Source: Comamonadaceae bacterium
GTDB taxonomy: Bacteria; Pseudomonadota; Gammaproteobacteria; Burkholderiales; Burkholderiaceae_C
NCBI GenBank assembly: GCA_027486255.1
Contig: JAIXPL010000085.1
Coordinates: 1-52,652 of the forward strand
DNA: 52,652 bases
Direction of reading: 5' to 3'
Shown here: one piece after another, positions 8,215 to 19,224 of the stretch
How the letters are laid out: each line of letters opens with the position of its first letter
Numbering within the stretch: position 1 is the stretch's first letter
Made by a program: the position numbers and the translations under genes
Notes under the pieces: generated by a model
What the model saw: only the letters and a program-made list of their open reading frames with translations
Database searches by the model: none
Told to the model about the DNA's origin: nothing

Positions 8215-9264
8215 ATGAGCACGGAGACCAGCAAGCCCTACCTTCGCATCGCCACCGAAGAGGCATTCGCCCCGCCAGAAATGCTCAAGATCTATAACAA
8301 GATCCTGGCCGGCAGCGATGTGGACCCCGGCTTCAAGGGCTTGATGGGCTTTTACATGAGCAGCCCCAGCGAGCGCGCCCGCCACATCATGCGCTGCCTG
8401 CAGGACCTCGATCAGGTTCGCCTGGGCCACATGGACGAGGCCGGCATCGACCACCAGGTGATCGCCCTGACCGCCCCCGGCGTGCAGATCATGGACAAGG
8501 ACACCGCCGTGTCTTTTAGCCGCGTGGCCAACGACCAGCTGGCCGACGCCGTCAAGCGCCACCCCACGCGCTTTACCGGCATGATCGCTGTGCCCGTGCA
8601 AGACCCCCAAGCGGCCGCCAAGGAGATCGAGCGCGGCGTCACGCAGCTGGGCATGAATTCGGTGATCATCAACTCGCACACCCATGGCGAGTACCTGTCG
8701 GATACCAAGTTCTGGGACATCTTTGCCGCCGCCGAGGCGCACGATACGCCCATCTACCTGCATCCCAATTCGTTGCCCCGCAACATGATCCAGTCCTTCC
8801 AGGAGTGCGGTCTGGACGGCGCCATTTACGGCTTTGGCGTGGAGACGGGCCTGCACGCGCTGCGCATCATCACCTCAGGCGTGTTCGACCGCTTCCCCAA
8901 GCTGCAGATGATCATCGGCCACATGGGCGAAGCCCTGCCGTTCTGGTCCTACCGCCTGGACTACATGCACCAGGCCACCGTCCGTTCTCAGCGCTATGAG
9001 AGCATCAAGCCCCTGAAGAAAAAGCCCAGCGACTACCTGCGTGAAAATTTCTACATCACCAACAGCGGCGTGGCCTGGGAGCCGGCGATCAAGTTCACCC
9101 AGTCCATCGTGGGTGTGGACCGTGTGCTTTACGCCATGGACTACCCCTACCAATACGCGGTGGACGAAGTTACCGCCATGGACAAGATGAGCATGAGCGC
9201 CGAGGACAAGAAGATGTTCTTCCAGACCAATGCGCAGAAGGTCTTCAAGATCAAGGCCGTCTGA
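8215..9264 (+). CDS. Amidohydrolase-2 family protein, probable aromatic-acid decarboxylase
   Basis: A 349-residue TIM-barrel metallo-enzyme related to gamma-resorcylate, 2,3-dihydroxybenzoate and 5-carboxyvanillate decarboxylases. Expected metal and catalytic residues are visible: the N-terminal acidic pair in ATEEAFAP (Glu15/Glu16), His183 in YLHPN, His236 in IIGHMGEALPFW, and Asp309 in YAMDYPY. Family members perform non-oxidative, metal-dependent decarboxylation of (hydroxy)aromatic acids; a hydrolase role is possible. It is the first gene of an operon with a TctC binding protein and a flavin monooxygenase, under the divergent LysR regulator. The substrate is unknown. Confidence 0.85.
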   Translation: MSTETSKPYLRIATEEAFAPPEMLKIYNKILAGSDVDPGFKGLMGFYMSSPSERARHIMRCLQDLDQVRLGHMDEAGIDHQVIALTAPGVQIMDKDTAVSFSRVANDQLADAVKRHPTRFTGMIAVPVQDPQAAAKEIERGVTQLGMNSVIINSHTHGEYLSDTKFWDIFAAAEAHDTPIYLHPNSLPRNMIQSFQECGLDGAIYGFGVETGLHALRIITSGVFDRFPKLQMIIGHMGEALPFWSYRLDYMHQATVRSQRYESIKPLKKKPSDYLRENFYITNSGVAWEPAIKFTQSIVGVDRVLYAMDYPYQYAVDEVTAMDKMSMSAEDKKMFFQTNAQKVFKIKAV

Positions 9265-9299
9265 ACCCCACTTTCCCCCAGACTCAAGGAGACACCCAC

Positions 9300-10274
9300 A
9301 TGATTTCCAGATTCCTACGCGCCACCCTGGCCCTCACAGCCCTGGCCTCGAGCATGCTGCCCGCCGCCGCCCAGGCCCCTGCCTGGCCCACGCAGAGTGT
9401 GCGCATCATCGTGCCCTTCACCGCCGGTACGGGCATGGACACCATTGCCCGCGCCGTGGGTCCCCGCCTGAGCGAGCGGCTGGGCCAGCCCGTGGTGGTG
9501 GTGAACCAGCCCGGCGCCAGCGGCAACATCGGCGCCGACGCCGTGGCCAAGGCCAGTGACGGACACACCTTGCTGATGGGTGCCAACACCATGCTGATGG
9601 CCTCGCAGATGTACAAGAACGTGCCCTTCAACCCGACCAAGGACTTTGCCCCTGTGTCCATGGCGGCCTACGGCACGCTCATGCTGGTGGTCAACCCCAA
9701 GACGGGCATCAAGACCATGCAGGAGTTCGTGGCCCAGGCCAAGTCCAAGCCCGGCTCCATCTCTTTCGGTTCGCCCGGCGTGGGTACGCCCCACCACATG
9801 GCCATGGAACTGTTCAAGGCGCAGACGGGCCTGTTCCTCTTGCACGTGCCCTACCGCGGCACGGCCGGCTATACCCAAGACCTGCTGGCGGGTGAGCTCA
9901 ATGTGGGCTTCCTGCCGGTGCACATTGCCCAGGGCTTTGTGCGTGAAGGCAAGCTTACGGCGCTGGCGGTGGGCAGCGCCAAGCGCCACCCGGTGGCCCC
10001 CACGGTGGCCACCTTCGAGGAGCAGGGCGTCAAGGGCGTGGAAGTCGATCTCTGGTACGCCTTCTTTGCCCCCGCCAAGACGCCGTCTCCTGTGGTGGCA
10101 CGGCTCAACACCGAGATTGCCAGCATCATCCGCAGCACGGAAGTGCGGGACCTGCTGGGACGCGCGGGCATGGACGCCTCGGCCTCCACCTCGGACGAAC
10201 TCAATGTGTTGGTCCAGAAGGACTACCCGCGCTGGGGTGCGGTGATCAAACGCAACGGCATCTCGGCGGAGTAA
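9300..10274 (+). CDS. Bug/TctC-family tripartite tricarboxylate transporter substrate-binding protein
   Basis: A 324-residue periplasmic binding protein. The signal peptide is MISRFLRATLALTALASSML ending near AAAQA. The mature protein shows family blocks WPTQSVRIIVPFTAGTGMD, VVVNQPGASGNIGAD and VGTPHHMAMELF. Bug proteins bind carboxylates and other small acids. No tctA or tctB membrane genes are near, so it is an orphan that may feed a transporter encoded elsewhere or act as a sensor. An AAGGAG lies just before the start. Its position between the decarboxylase and the monooxygenase suggests it binds the operon's substrate. Confidence 0.93.
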   Translation: MISRFLRATLALTALASSMLPAAAQAPAWPTQSVRIIVPFTAGTGMDTIARAVGPRLSERLGQPVVVVNQPGASGNIGADAVAKASDGHTLLMGANTMLMASQMYKNVPFNPTKDFAPVSMAAYGTLMLVVNPKTGIKTMQEFVAQAKSKPGSISFGSPGVGTPHHMAMELFKAQTGLFLLHVPYRGTAGYTQDLLAGELNVGFLPVHIAQGFVREGKLTALAVGSAKRHPVAPTVATFEEQGVKGVEVDLWYAFFAPAKTPSPVVARLNTEIASIIRSTEVRDLLGRAGMDASASTSDELNVLVQKDYPRWGAVIKRNGISAE

Positions 10275-10278
10275 GGTC

Positions 10279-11541
10279 ATGAGTGAGAACCTGCGGTCCA
10301 GCGGTATCGCCGTCGTCGGTGGCGGCATCGCGGGCCTGGCCTTTGCCTTGTCGCTGCATCAGCGTGGCATTGCCTGCGATGTCTATGAAAGCGTGCCCCA
10401 AGTCAAGGAGCTGGGCGTGGGCATCACGCTGCTGCCCCACGGCATGCGCGAGTTGTCAGCCTTGGGTGTGCAGCCCCAGCTGGAAGCGGCCGGCATCGAG
10501 AACCTGGAAAGCGTGTTCTTCAATCGTTTCGGCCAGTACATCTACCGCGAGCCGCGAGGCCGCCATGCGGGCTATGCCCTGCCGGAAGTGGGTATCCACC
10601 GTGGCAAGCTGCATCTCATCTTGCTGCAGGCGGCGGTGGATCGCCTGGGCGCGGACCGGGTACACACCGGCCACCGCTGCGTGGGCGTGAGCCAGGACGA
10701 TTCCGGCGCCACGATCCACTTCACGGACGCCAGTGGCGCCGCCCGGCCTGACGTGCGCGCCCAGGTGGTGGTGGCCTGCGATGGCCTGAATTCGGCCATT
10801 CGCCGCCAGTTCTACCCCGATGAAAAGCCGGCTTTTGCGGGCATCAACACCTGGCGCGGCGTTACGCGCCACAAGCCCATTCTCACGGGCAAGAGCTACA
10901 TGCGGGTGGGCTCCATCAAGACCGGCAAGATGGTGATCTACCCCATCGTCGACAACATCGACGGCCAGGGCATGCAGCTCATCAACTGGATGGCCGAGAT
11001 CGAGGGCAGCGCTGAGCACATGAACGACTGGAACAGCGGCGGCAAGGCCGAAGACTTCATCTCCATCTTCAAGGACTGGACCTTCGACTGGCTGGATGTC
11101 CCGGCTCTCATTCGCAACGCCGACCAGATTCTGGAGTACCCCATGGTGGACAAGGACCCGGTGGGGCAGTGGACCTTCGGCCGCGTCACGCTCATGGGCG
11201 ATGCCGCTCATCCGATGTACCCGCGTGGCTCCAATGGTTCGGCCCAGGCCCTGATCGACGCCCGCACCCTGGCCACCGAGCTGGCGGCGCAATTGGACGC
11301 TCAGGCCGATCCTGTGGCTGCGCTGCATGCTTATGAAGACAAGCGCCGCGAGGCCACGGCCCAGGTGGTGCTTACCAACCGGTCCTTGCCGCCGGACTTC
11401 ATCAACATCAAGGTCGATGAGCTCAGCGGCGACAAGCCCTTCCGCCACATCGATGACCTCATCAGCCAGGAAGAGCTGCGCCAGATCTCGGAGAACTACA
11501 AGAAGATCGCCGGCTTCTCGCTGGAGGCTGTCAAGGGTTGA
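10279..11541 (+). CDS. FAD-dependent aromatic monooxygenase (PhzS-like)
   Basis: A 420-residue group A flavin monooxygenase. The FAD dinucleotide motif is VVGGGIAGLAFAL (residues 12-24) and the second FAD motif is GDAAHPMYPRGSNG starting at residue 307. Middle blocks TWRGVTRHKP and LINWMAEIEG, together with DWNSGGKAEDF, resemble phenazine-1-carboxylate monooxygenase PhzS and related flavin-dependent oxidoreductases. Such enzymes hydroxylate aromatic acids, often with decarboxylation, using NAD(P)H and O2. It starts 4 bases after tctC and ends the operon before a strong terminator. There are no phenazine biosynthesis genes, so catabolism is more likely. Confidence 0.87.
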   Translation: MSENLRSSGIAVVGGGIAGLAFALSLHQRGIACDVYESVPQVKELGVGITLLPHGMRELSALGVQPQLEAAGIENLESVFFNRFGQYIYREPRGRHAGYALPEVGIHRGKLHLILLQAAVDRLGADRVHTGHRCVGVSQDDSGATIHFTDASGAARPDVRAQVVVACDGLNSAIRRQFYPDEKPAFAGINTWRGVTRHKPILTGKSYMRVGSIKTGKMVIYPIVDNIDGQGMQLINWMAEIEGSAEHMNDWNSGGKAEDFISIFKDWTFDWLDVPALIRNADQILEYPMVDKDPVGQWTFGRVTLMGDAAHPMYPRGSNGSAQALIDARTLATELAAQLDAQADPVAALHAYEDKRREATAQVVLTNRSLPPDFINIKVDELSGDKPFRHIDDLISQEELRQISENYKKIAGFSLEAVKG

Positions 11542-11563
11542 GTGCGCTTCTTGGCGCCCATAC

Positions 11564-11596
11564 AAAAGCAGCGCGTGTGAACGCGCTGCTTTTTTT
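11564..11596 (+). terminator. Rho-independent terminator of the decarboxylase-monooxygenase operon
   Basis: The stem AAAAGCAGCGCGT (11564-11576) pairs perfectly with ACGCGCTGCTTTT (11581-11593) around a GTGA loop and continues into a T-tract. It lies 22 bases after the monooxygenase stop. The A-tract on the other side may also serve the convergent gene ending at 11627. Confidence 0.93.
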
Positions 11597-11626
11597 GCGC
11601 CTGGGCTTGGCGCAGCGGATGCGTCT

Positions 11627-12223
11627 TCAGTTCAGGTAACGCGGCTTGGTGCTGGGATCGGCACCGTCGACCAGCTCACGTTCGCCGCGCACCGGGATGC
11701 GGGTGCCCCCATCGCCCGCAAGGGCTGCCAGCGGGCTGTCCAGCCAGGCAGACGCGCGCATGCTCTGGTTCAGCAGGCGCAGCAGGCCTTGGGTGAGGGC
11801 CGGGTCCATGACCAGCTGCAGGTCGCGCTGCTGCTCTGGCAGGCGTTCGAGCAGCACCAGCTGCAGCTTGGCATCTGCCAGGGGCGTGATCGTCAGCTCA
11901 GTCACCAGCAGAGGTGCCTCGCCCAGGGGCAGGGCGCTGGCCTTTTCAATGAAGGGGGTCTGGAAATCCCCGTCGTAGACCACAGCTTCCTTGTGAAACT
12001 GCGCCACCAGTTGCTGCTGCGTCGGTGGATGTCCGGACTGAACGGGTGCCGGGAACTGCTTGTCGAGCTGTTCCCGAGCTGTCTGGCCCAGTTGGGGCAG
12101 CAGCTGGAGCGTCATGCGGCGGGTCAGCCAGGCGCGGAATTCCTCACCGCTCAGGCTGTTGATGCGCAGCAGGAGCCGGTCCTGTTCTGCGTCGTAGCTC
12201 AGGTTGACCTGGTGAATGTGCAT
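11627..12223 (-). CDS. Conserved hypothetical protein
   Basis: A 198-residue protein of no recognised function. It starts MHIHQVNLSYDAEQDRLLLR, looks soluble with mixed alpha/beta content, and has no signal peptide, membrane segment or known catalytic motif. From memory, similar proteins occur in Burkholderiales. The ATG at 12221-12223 was preferred over an in-frame TTG two codons upstream; neither has a good ribosome site. It is divergent from clpB with 123 bases between them. Confidence 0.75.
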   Translation of the reverse strand: MHIHQVNLSYDAEQDRLLLRINSLSGEEFRAWLTRRMTLQLLPQLGQTAREQLDKQFPAPVQSGHPPTQQQLVAQFHKEAVVYDGDFQTPFIEKASALPLGEAPLLVTELTITPLADAKLQLVLLERLPEQQRDLQLVMDPALTQGLLRLLNQSMRASAWLDSPLAALAGDGGTRIPVRGERELVDGADPSTKPRYLN

Positions 12224-12290
12224 GAGCAAATTTTAGGAGTCCCGAAGAGCTGCCAGAGCCCCGGATGAGCTGATTTACAAGGTATCTTCC

Positions 12291-12319
12291 CTTGAAAATG
12301 CGTGCAACTGACCTCATGT
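12291..12319 (+). promoter_or_regulatory. Putative sigma-32 (RpoH) heat-shock promoter of clpB
   Basis: CTTGAAA (12291-12297), a 14-base spacer, then CCTCATGT (12312-12319) matches the E. coli sigma-32 consensus CTTGAAA-N11-16-CCCCATnT with one mismatch. It sits 27 bases upstream of the clpB ATG, so transcription would start about 20 bases before the gene. Confidence 0.7.
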
Positions 12320-12346
12320 GCAAGCAAGAGTTACAGGAAGCCTCCC

Positions 12347-14968
<2,622 letters not shown>

Positions 14969-14996
14969 GGGTGTCTGAGGGTGCCTGCCTTGCTTC

Positions 14997-16016
14997 TCAG
15001 GGCAGCTGCCAGCGCGCCCGTGGCTCAAACGCTGTAAAGCGTGAGGCCATGTCCTGGTAGAAGCTGCGCGCGGCCTCGCTGTCGGCAGGCGGGGTGCTGA
15101 TCTGCAGCACGAAGTAAAAGTCGCCAGGGGTGCTGGCCGGTAGGCCCCGCCCCTTGAGCCTGAGCTTGCGGCCCGAGGGGGAATTCGGCGGGATGTTCAC
15201 TTCCACCCAGCCCGTGGGCGTGGGGGCCTTCACCACACCGCCCAGCGCGGCTTCCCAGGGCGACAGCGGCAGGTCCAGCAAGACATCGTGCCGCTCCAGG
15301 CGGTAATCCGGCTGGCCGGTTTGGGGGGGCGCGAAGCTCACCTCCAGGAAGAGGTCACCCGCAGGTCCCCCGCCGCGCCCCGGCCCGCCCTGGCTGGCCA
15401 GGCGGATGCGCTGGCCGGCGCGGATGCCCTTGGGCACATCAAAGCTGATCTCATGCACGCGAGGGCTGCCCGGTTCAAGCTCCCCTTGCAGGCGCACCGA
15501 GCGCGTGGCGCCGCGGTAGGCATCCTCCAGCGCAATCAGGATCTTGGCGTGGTGGTCCTCGCCCCGCTGAGCGGGGCCGGCGCGGCGCGGCCGGTGTGGC
15601 GAGCCTGTCTCGCCAGGAGGGCCGCTGGCGAACCCGCTGCCCTGGAACGATCTGCCGAAGAGCGATTCGAAGAAGTCGCTGAACTCCTCGGCGCCCGCCT
15701 CCGGCTGCCTTGCCCCGCTGCGGTGGGCATACCACTGAGCCCCGCGTGCCTCCTGCCCGGCGTTCCAGCCGGGCGGTGGCCTGAAGTCCTGGCCGGCGCG
15801 CCACTGCGCACCCAACTGGTCATAGGCGGCGCGCTTGTCCGGATCGCGCAGCACGTCATAAGCCTCCGAAATCTCCTTGAATCGGGCCTCGGCGTTCGGC
15901 TCCTTGCTCACGTCCGGGTGGTACTGCCGGGCGAGTTTGCGGTGCGCCTTCTTGAGCTGCTCCGGGCTGGCGTCGCGCGCCACCCCCATGATCTTGTAGT
16001 AGTCCTTGTATTCCAT
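14997..16016 (-). CDS. cbpA: CbpA-type DnaJ co-chaperone
   Basis: A 339-residue class II J-protein. The J domain (residues 1-68) has the HPD motif at 33-35. It is followed by a long Gly/Phe/Arg-rich linker (about 75-150) and two C-terminal beta domains (from KILIALEDAYRGATRSVRL). There is no cysteine-rich zinc domain, which separates it from DnaJ. The linker is longer than in E. coli CbpA (306 residues). It stimulates DnaK and may bind DNA. The CbpM modulator often found beside cbpA is absent. The gene is convergent with clpB. Confidence 0.9.
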   Translation of the reverse strand: MEYKDYYKIMGVARDASPEQLKKAHRKLARQYHPDVSKEPNAEARFKEISEAYDVLRDPDKRAAYDQLGAQWRAGQDFRPPPGWNAGQEARGAQWYAHRSGARQPEAGAEEFSDFFESLFGRSFQGSGFASGPPGETGSPHRPRRAGPAQRGEDHHAKILIALEDAYRGATRSVRLQGELEPGSPRVHEISFDVPKGIRAGQRIRLASQGGPGRGGGPAGDLFLEVSFAPPQTGQPDYRLERHDVLLDLPLSPWEAALGGVVKAPTPTGWVEVNIPPNSPSGRKLRLKGRGLPASTPGDFYFVLQISTPPADSEAARSFYQDMASRFTAFEPRARWQLP

Positions 16017-16114
16017 GCCAGGCCCGGTTCGAGGCCTTCACCTTAAGCGCGGCGGCGCGGCGCGGCTGTCAGACGGCATCGACGCTTGCAGCGTCTGTGC
16101 AGCGCATAAGCGGC

Positions 16115-16987
16115 TCAGCGGGGCGTGCCCAGCACCTGCACCCAGTAGATGCCTTCGCGGCTGTGTGGATTCACGGCATAGGCCAGGCCCATCTCGGTGT
16201 AAGCCGGCTGCATCAGGTTGGCGCAGTGGCTGGGGCTGGCGAGCCAGCCCTGCACGGCCGCCGCGGCCGTGGTCTGGCCGGCGGCCAGGTTCTCGCCGAT
16301 GCGCCGCCAGGCGTAGCCCGACTGGCTGGCCCGATCGGCCACCTGGCTGCCGTCACGGCCGGTGTGGCTGAAGTAGCCGTGCCGGGCCATGTCGGCCGCG
16401 TGCACTTCCGCGCTGCGGTGCAGCTGATCGTTGAACTGCAGCGGCGGGGCGCTGCCCATCGCCTGGCCGCCGCAGCGCCTGGCCTGGGCGCGCGCCTGGT
16501 TCACCCGCTGCAGGATGTCGGCGCGCACCTGCGCCTCATCCTCGGGCAGAGGAGGTGCAAACGGGATGGCCAGGATCACCCAGCTGGCTTCGCCGCGCTG
16601 GTGCAGGCCTGCCTGCTGCCAGGCCGGATCGACCAGGGTGTCACAGGCATGCCGTGCCAGGCCTTGGGCCAGGGCGCTTGCACTGGCATAGCCTTGCAGC
16701 GCCACCACCCCCGCGCGCTGGGCGCGGTAGCCCTCGGCCTTCAGGGCGGCCTGCAGGTCCAGGCCCAGTCCCATGCGCTCGGCCGCCCGCTGAAGGCGGG
16801 GCTCGGGTGCCAACGCACGCGTGCTGCCTGGCCGGCCCTGGCATCCCGCCTGCCGCGCCTGGTTGAGGGCGGCCAGCATGGGTTCTGCGCGCTGGGGTAG
16901 CGGCTGTTGCGCCTGGGCGCACAGCATCCAGGCCAGGCCAGCCAACAGGGCGGGCCCGTGCGGGCGACAGAACCAGGCCAGGCTCAT
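16115..16987 (-). CDS. Secreted CAP (SCP/PR1) domain protein with degenerate second copy
   Basis: A 290-residue exported protein. The signal peptide spans about residues 1-26 (hydrophobic core, ending AQA). The C-terminal half is a full CAP domain: VNQARAQARRCGG, HAADMARHGYFSHTGRDGSQVADRA, GENLAAGQ, and the SPSHCANLMQPAYTEMGLAY block. The N-terminal half (LNQARQAGCQG ... LARHACDTLVDPAWQQAGL ... WVILAIPF) follows the same order but lacks the HxxxM/FSH residues, so it looks like an eroded duplicate. Bacterial CAP proteins act in the envelope, but functions are poorly known. The start overlaps the AraC stop by 4 bases. Confidence 0.85.
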   Translation of the reverse strand: MSLAWFCRPHGPALLAGLAWMLCAQAQQPLPQRAEPMLAALNQARQAGCQGRPGSTRALAPEPRLQRAAERMGLGLDLQAALKAEGYRAQRAGVVALQGYASASALAQGLARHACDTLVDPAWQQAGLHQRGEASWVILAIPFAPPLPEDEAQVRADILQRVNQARAQARRCGGQAMGSAPPLQFNDQLHRSAEVHAADMARHGYFSHTGRDGSQVADRASQSGYAWRRIGENLAAGQTTAAAAVQGWLASPSHCANLMQPAYTEMGLAYAVNPHSREGIYWVQVLGTPR

Positions 16988-17835
16988 GCCTGGCCTGCCT
17001 GCCGGTGGCTGTGCCGTTGGAAACGGCCCGGCGGCTGGCCCATGGCGGCTTTGAACATGGCCGAGAAGGCGCTCTCACTGGCATAGCCGCTGAGCGCCGC
17101 CACCTGGCCCACAGGCAGGCCACGCGCCAGCAAGGGCAGGGCATGGGCCAGCAGCACCTGCTGGCGCCACTGCTGGTAGTTCATGCCCAGTTCCTCGCGA
17201 AACAGGCGCGCCATGGTGCGCTCGCTGGCTCCCACCTCGGCCGCCCAGGCCGACAGCATGCCTTGCCGGGTGGGGCCGCGCAGCACCGCCTCGCAGAGGG
17301 CGCGCAGGCGCTTGTCGCCCAGTTCGGGATGCGGCAGGGGCACGCCCAGGGCCTGCGTGTCGGCGCGGGTGAGTTCATCGAGCACCAGCTGGGTGAGCCA
17401 CTGTTCACGCGCGTCGGGGCTGCGCTGCGGCGGCAAGGCCTCCAGCGCCCCCACCAGTTCGCGAAGCAGCGGCGTGACCCGCAGCATGCGGCAGTCCTGC
17501 CAGTCGGCTGGCAAGGCTTGGGCCGCGATGTAGAGCGTGCGGAATTCGGCCGCCTCGATCACGCTGACATGGTGGCGCGCGCCTGGGGCGATCCACACGG
17601 CGCGTGAGGGCGGGATGATGTAGGTCATCTCGTCGGCGCTGCCCCGCCGGTGCGCCGCCGTCACCTGCAGCAGCCCACTGGCGCAGTAGGCCAGTTGTGC
17701 CCAGCCATGTTCATGGGGTTCGAAGTGCGTGTCGGCGGCCATGCTGCGCGCGCGCACCCGCACAGGCCGCGCCGGGCTGGGGGTGAAGTGGGCCATGTCA
17801 CCCAGCGGGGCCGGGCGCGAATGCTGTGTAGGCAT
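16984..17835 (-). CDS. AraC-family transcriptional regulator
   Basis: A 283-residue regulator with an N-terminal cupin sensor (HFEPHEHGWAQLAYCASGLLQV, and PPSRAVWIAPGARHHV) and a C-terminal AraC DNA-binding domain with two helix-turn-helices (MLSAWAAEVGASERTMARLFREELGMNYQQWR, split here only by description, and VGQVAALSGYASESAFSAMFK). The ATG at 17833-17835 was chosen because an upstream reading would run through the divergent promoter. The cupin with His-rich metal-like positions is typical of the subgroup that controls adjacent efflux genes. It is divergent from the MFS transporter at 17935. Confidence 0.88.
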   Translation of the reverse strand: MPTQHSRPAPLGDMAHFTPSPARPVRVRARSMAADTHFEPHEHGWAQLAYCASGLLQVTAAHRRGSADEMTYIIPPSRAVWIAPGARHHVSVIEAAEFRTLYIAAQALPADWQDCRMLRVTPLLRELVGALEALPPQRSPDAREQWLTQLVLDELTRADTQALGVPLPHPELGDKRLRALCEAVLRGPTRQGMLSAWAAEVGASERTMARLFREELGMNYQQWRQQVLLAHALPLLARGLPVGQVAALSGYASESAFSAMFKAAMGQPPGRFQRHSHRQAGQA

Positions 17836-17865
17836 GGGGCTAGGGATGTGGGCGGGCAGAGTTTG

Positions 17866-17896
17866 GCTGAAATTCACTAAAAACTGACTTTTCAGC
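17866..17896. promoter_or_regulatory. Inverted repeat in the AraC/MFS divergent promoter
   Basis: GCTGAAA (17866-17872) and TTTCAGC (17890-17896) are perfect 7-base arms 17 bases apart, in the middle of the 99-base space between the two divergent genes and in a locally AT-rich patch. Arms one and a half helical turns apart suit a dimeric regulator. A TACGAT element (17922-17927) ends 7 bases before the MFS start, so that transcript might be almost leaderless. Confidence 0.4.
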
Positions 17897-17934
17897 GTGA
17901 TCCAGAAAACGCAGCCAATACTACGATACAGCCC

Positions 17935-19170
17935 ATGAGCAGCACAAGCACCACCCTGGGTCCGACGCCGGCCGTGCCCTGGCGCGACGACGCCAAGCTG
18001 ATTGGCTTGGTCGGCCTGGCCCACCTGGTCAGCCATTACAGCCAGCAGCTTTTGCCGCCCCTGTTTCCCTGGCTCAAAGAGGCTTTCGCCGTGAGCTATG
18101 CGGAACTGGGTTTTGTGCTCACCGTCTTCTTTGTGGTGTCCTGCGCGGTGCAGGCGCTGTCGGGCTTTGTCGTGGATCGCCTGGGCCCCCGCCCGGTGAT
18201 GTACCTGGGCCTGGTTTGCATCGCCGCGGCCTGCGTGGGTTACTCCCTGTCCACGGGCTACTGGATGCTGGTGTTCTTCGCAGCCTTGGCGGGTGTGGGC
18301 AACGGGGTGTTTCACCCGGTCGACTTCACGCTGCTCAACAGCAAGGTCAGCAGCCCCCGTCTGGGCCATGCCTACAGCGCCCATGGCCTGACGGGCACCC
18401 TGGGCTGGGCCTTGGCGCCCTTGCTCATGACCAGCGTGGCCCTGGCTTTCTCGTCCTGGCGCATGGCCCTGGCCGTGGCCGCCCTGGTGCCCGCTCTGGT
18501 GCTGGTGGTGTTACTGCTTAACCACGGTCGCCTGGCAATGGAGCCGCGGCCCGCCTCGGCCGCACAGGACCCCGGTGGTCTGGGCTTTCTCAAGTCCCCC
18601 GCGGTCTGGACCTGCTTTGGCTTTTTCTTTCTGTTTGCCATGGTGCTGGGCCTGGTGCAGGTGTTCATGCCCACGGCCATCAGCCAGCTGCACGGGGTGC
18701 CCCTGGCCACCATGTCGCTGTGCGTGACGCTCTACATGTGCGGCAGTGCGGCGGGCACCGTGCTGGGCGGTTTTCTGGCCAATGACCCCACGCACTGCGA
18801 GAAGGTGGTGGCCACGGGCTTCGGTGTGGCGGCCTGCATGGCCCTGTCGATGGCACTCTTGTCGGTGCCCGTCTGGCTGGTGCCTCTGCTGTTCGTGGCC
18901 ATGGGTTTTGCCTCGGGCACGGCCGGTCCCTCGCGCGACTTGCTGGTCAAGCAGTCCACGCCGCCCGGCTCCACGGGCCGTGTGTATGGCGTGGTCTATG
19001 GCGGCCTCGACGTGGGCCAGGCCATCACGCCGCTGATCTTCGGCGTGCTGATGGACTATGGGCAGTACCGCAGTGTGCTGCTCGGGCTGGTGGTGGTGCA
19101 GGGTCTGCTGGTGTTCAGCGCCTTCCGGGTGCGCAGCGTCGGGCGCCGCCAACAAGCGGCAGCTGTCTGA
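17935..19170 (+). CDS. MFS transporter (Fsr-like efflux permease)
   Basis: A 411-residue inner-membrane permease with about 12 hydrophobic segments. It carries the loop 2-3 MFS signature FVVDRLGPRPVM and a helix 4-5 region GVGNGVFHPVDFTLL, which is typical of fosmidomycin-resistance (Fsr)-type efflux proteins. The C-terminal half has the repeat signature around GFLANDPTHCEKVV. It is divergent from the AraC regulator, which probably controls it, and followed 54 bases later by a ThDP enzyme. The substrate is unknown; export of a small organic compound is the family expectation. Confidence 0.88.
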   Translation: MSSTSTTLGPTPAVPWRDDAKLIGLVGLAHLVSHYSQQLLPPLFPWLKEAFAVSYAELGFVLTVFFVVSCAVQALSGFVVDRLGPRPVMYLGLVCIAAACVGYSLSTGYWMLVFFAALAGVGNGVFHPVDFTLLNSKVSSPRLGHAYSAHGLTGTLGWALAPLLMTSVALAFSSWRMALAVAALVPALVLVVLLLNHGRLAMEPRPASAAQDPGGLGFLKSPAVWTCFGFFFLFAMVLGLVQVFMPTAISQLHGVPLATMSLCVTLYMCGSAAGTVLGGFLANDPTHCEKVVATGFGVAACMALSMALLSVPVWLVPLLFVAMGFASGTAGPSRDLLVKQSTPPGSTGRVYGVVYGGLDVGQAITPLIFGVLMDYGQYRSVLLGLVVVQGLLVFSAFRVRSVGRRQQAAAV

Positions 19171-19224
19171 TCAGCCCGGCCCTGTGCCCGGTCCTGGTTC
19201 GGCTCGCGCGGCACAATCGCTCTC

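Noticed and set aside
17000..18384. Upstream extension of the AraC frame to 18384
   Set aside because: The added ~180 residues are antisense to the MFS gene and cross the divergent promoter; the ATG at 17835 gives a normal-length regulator.
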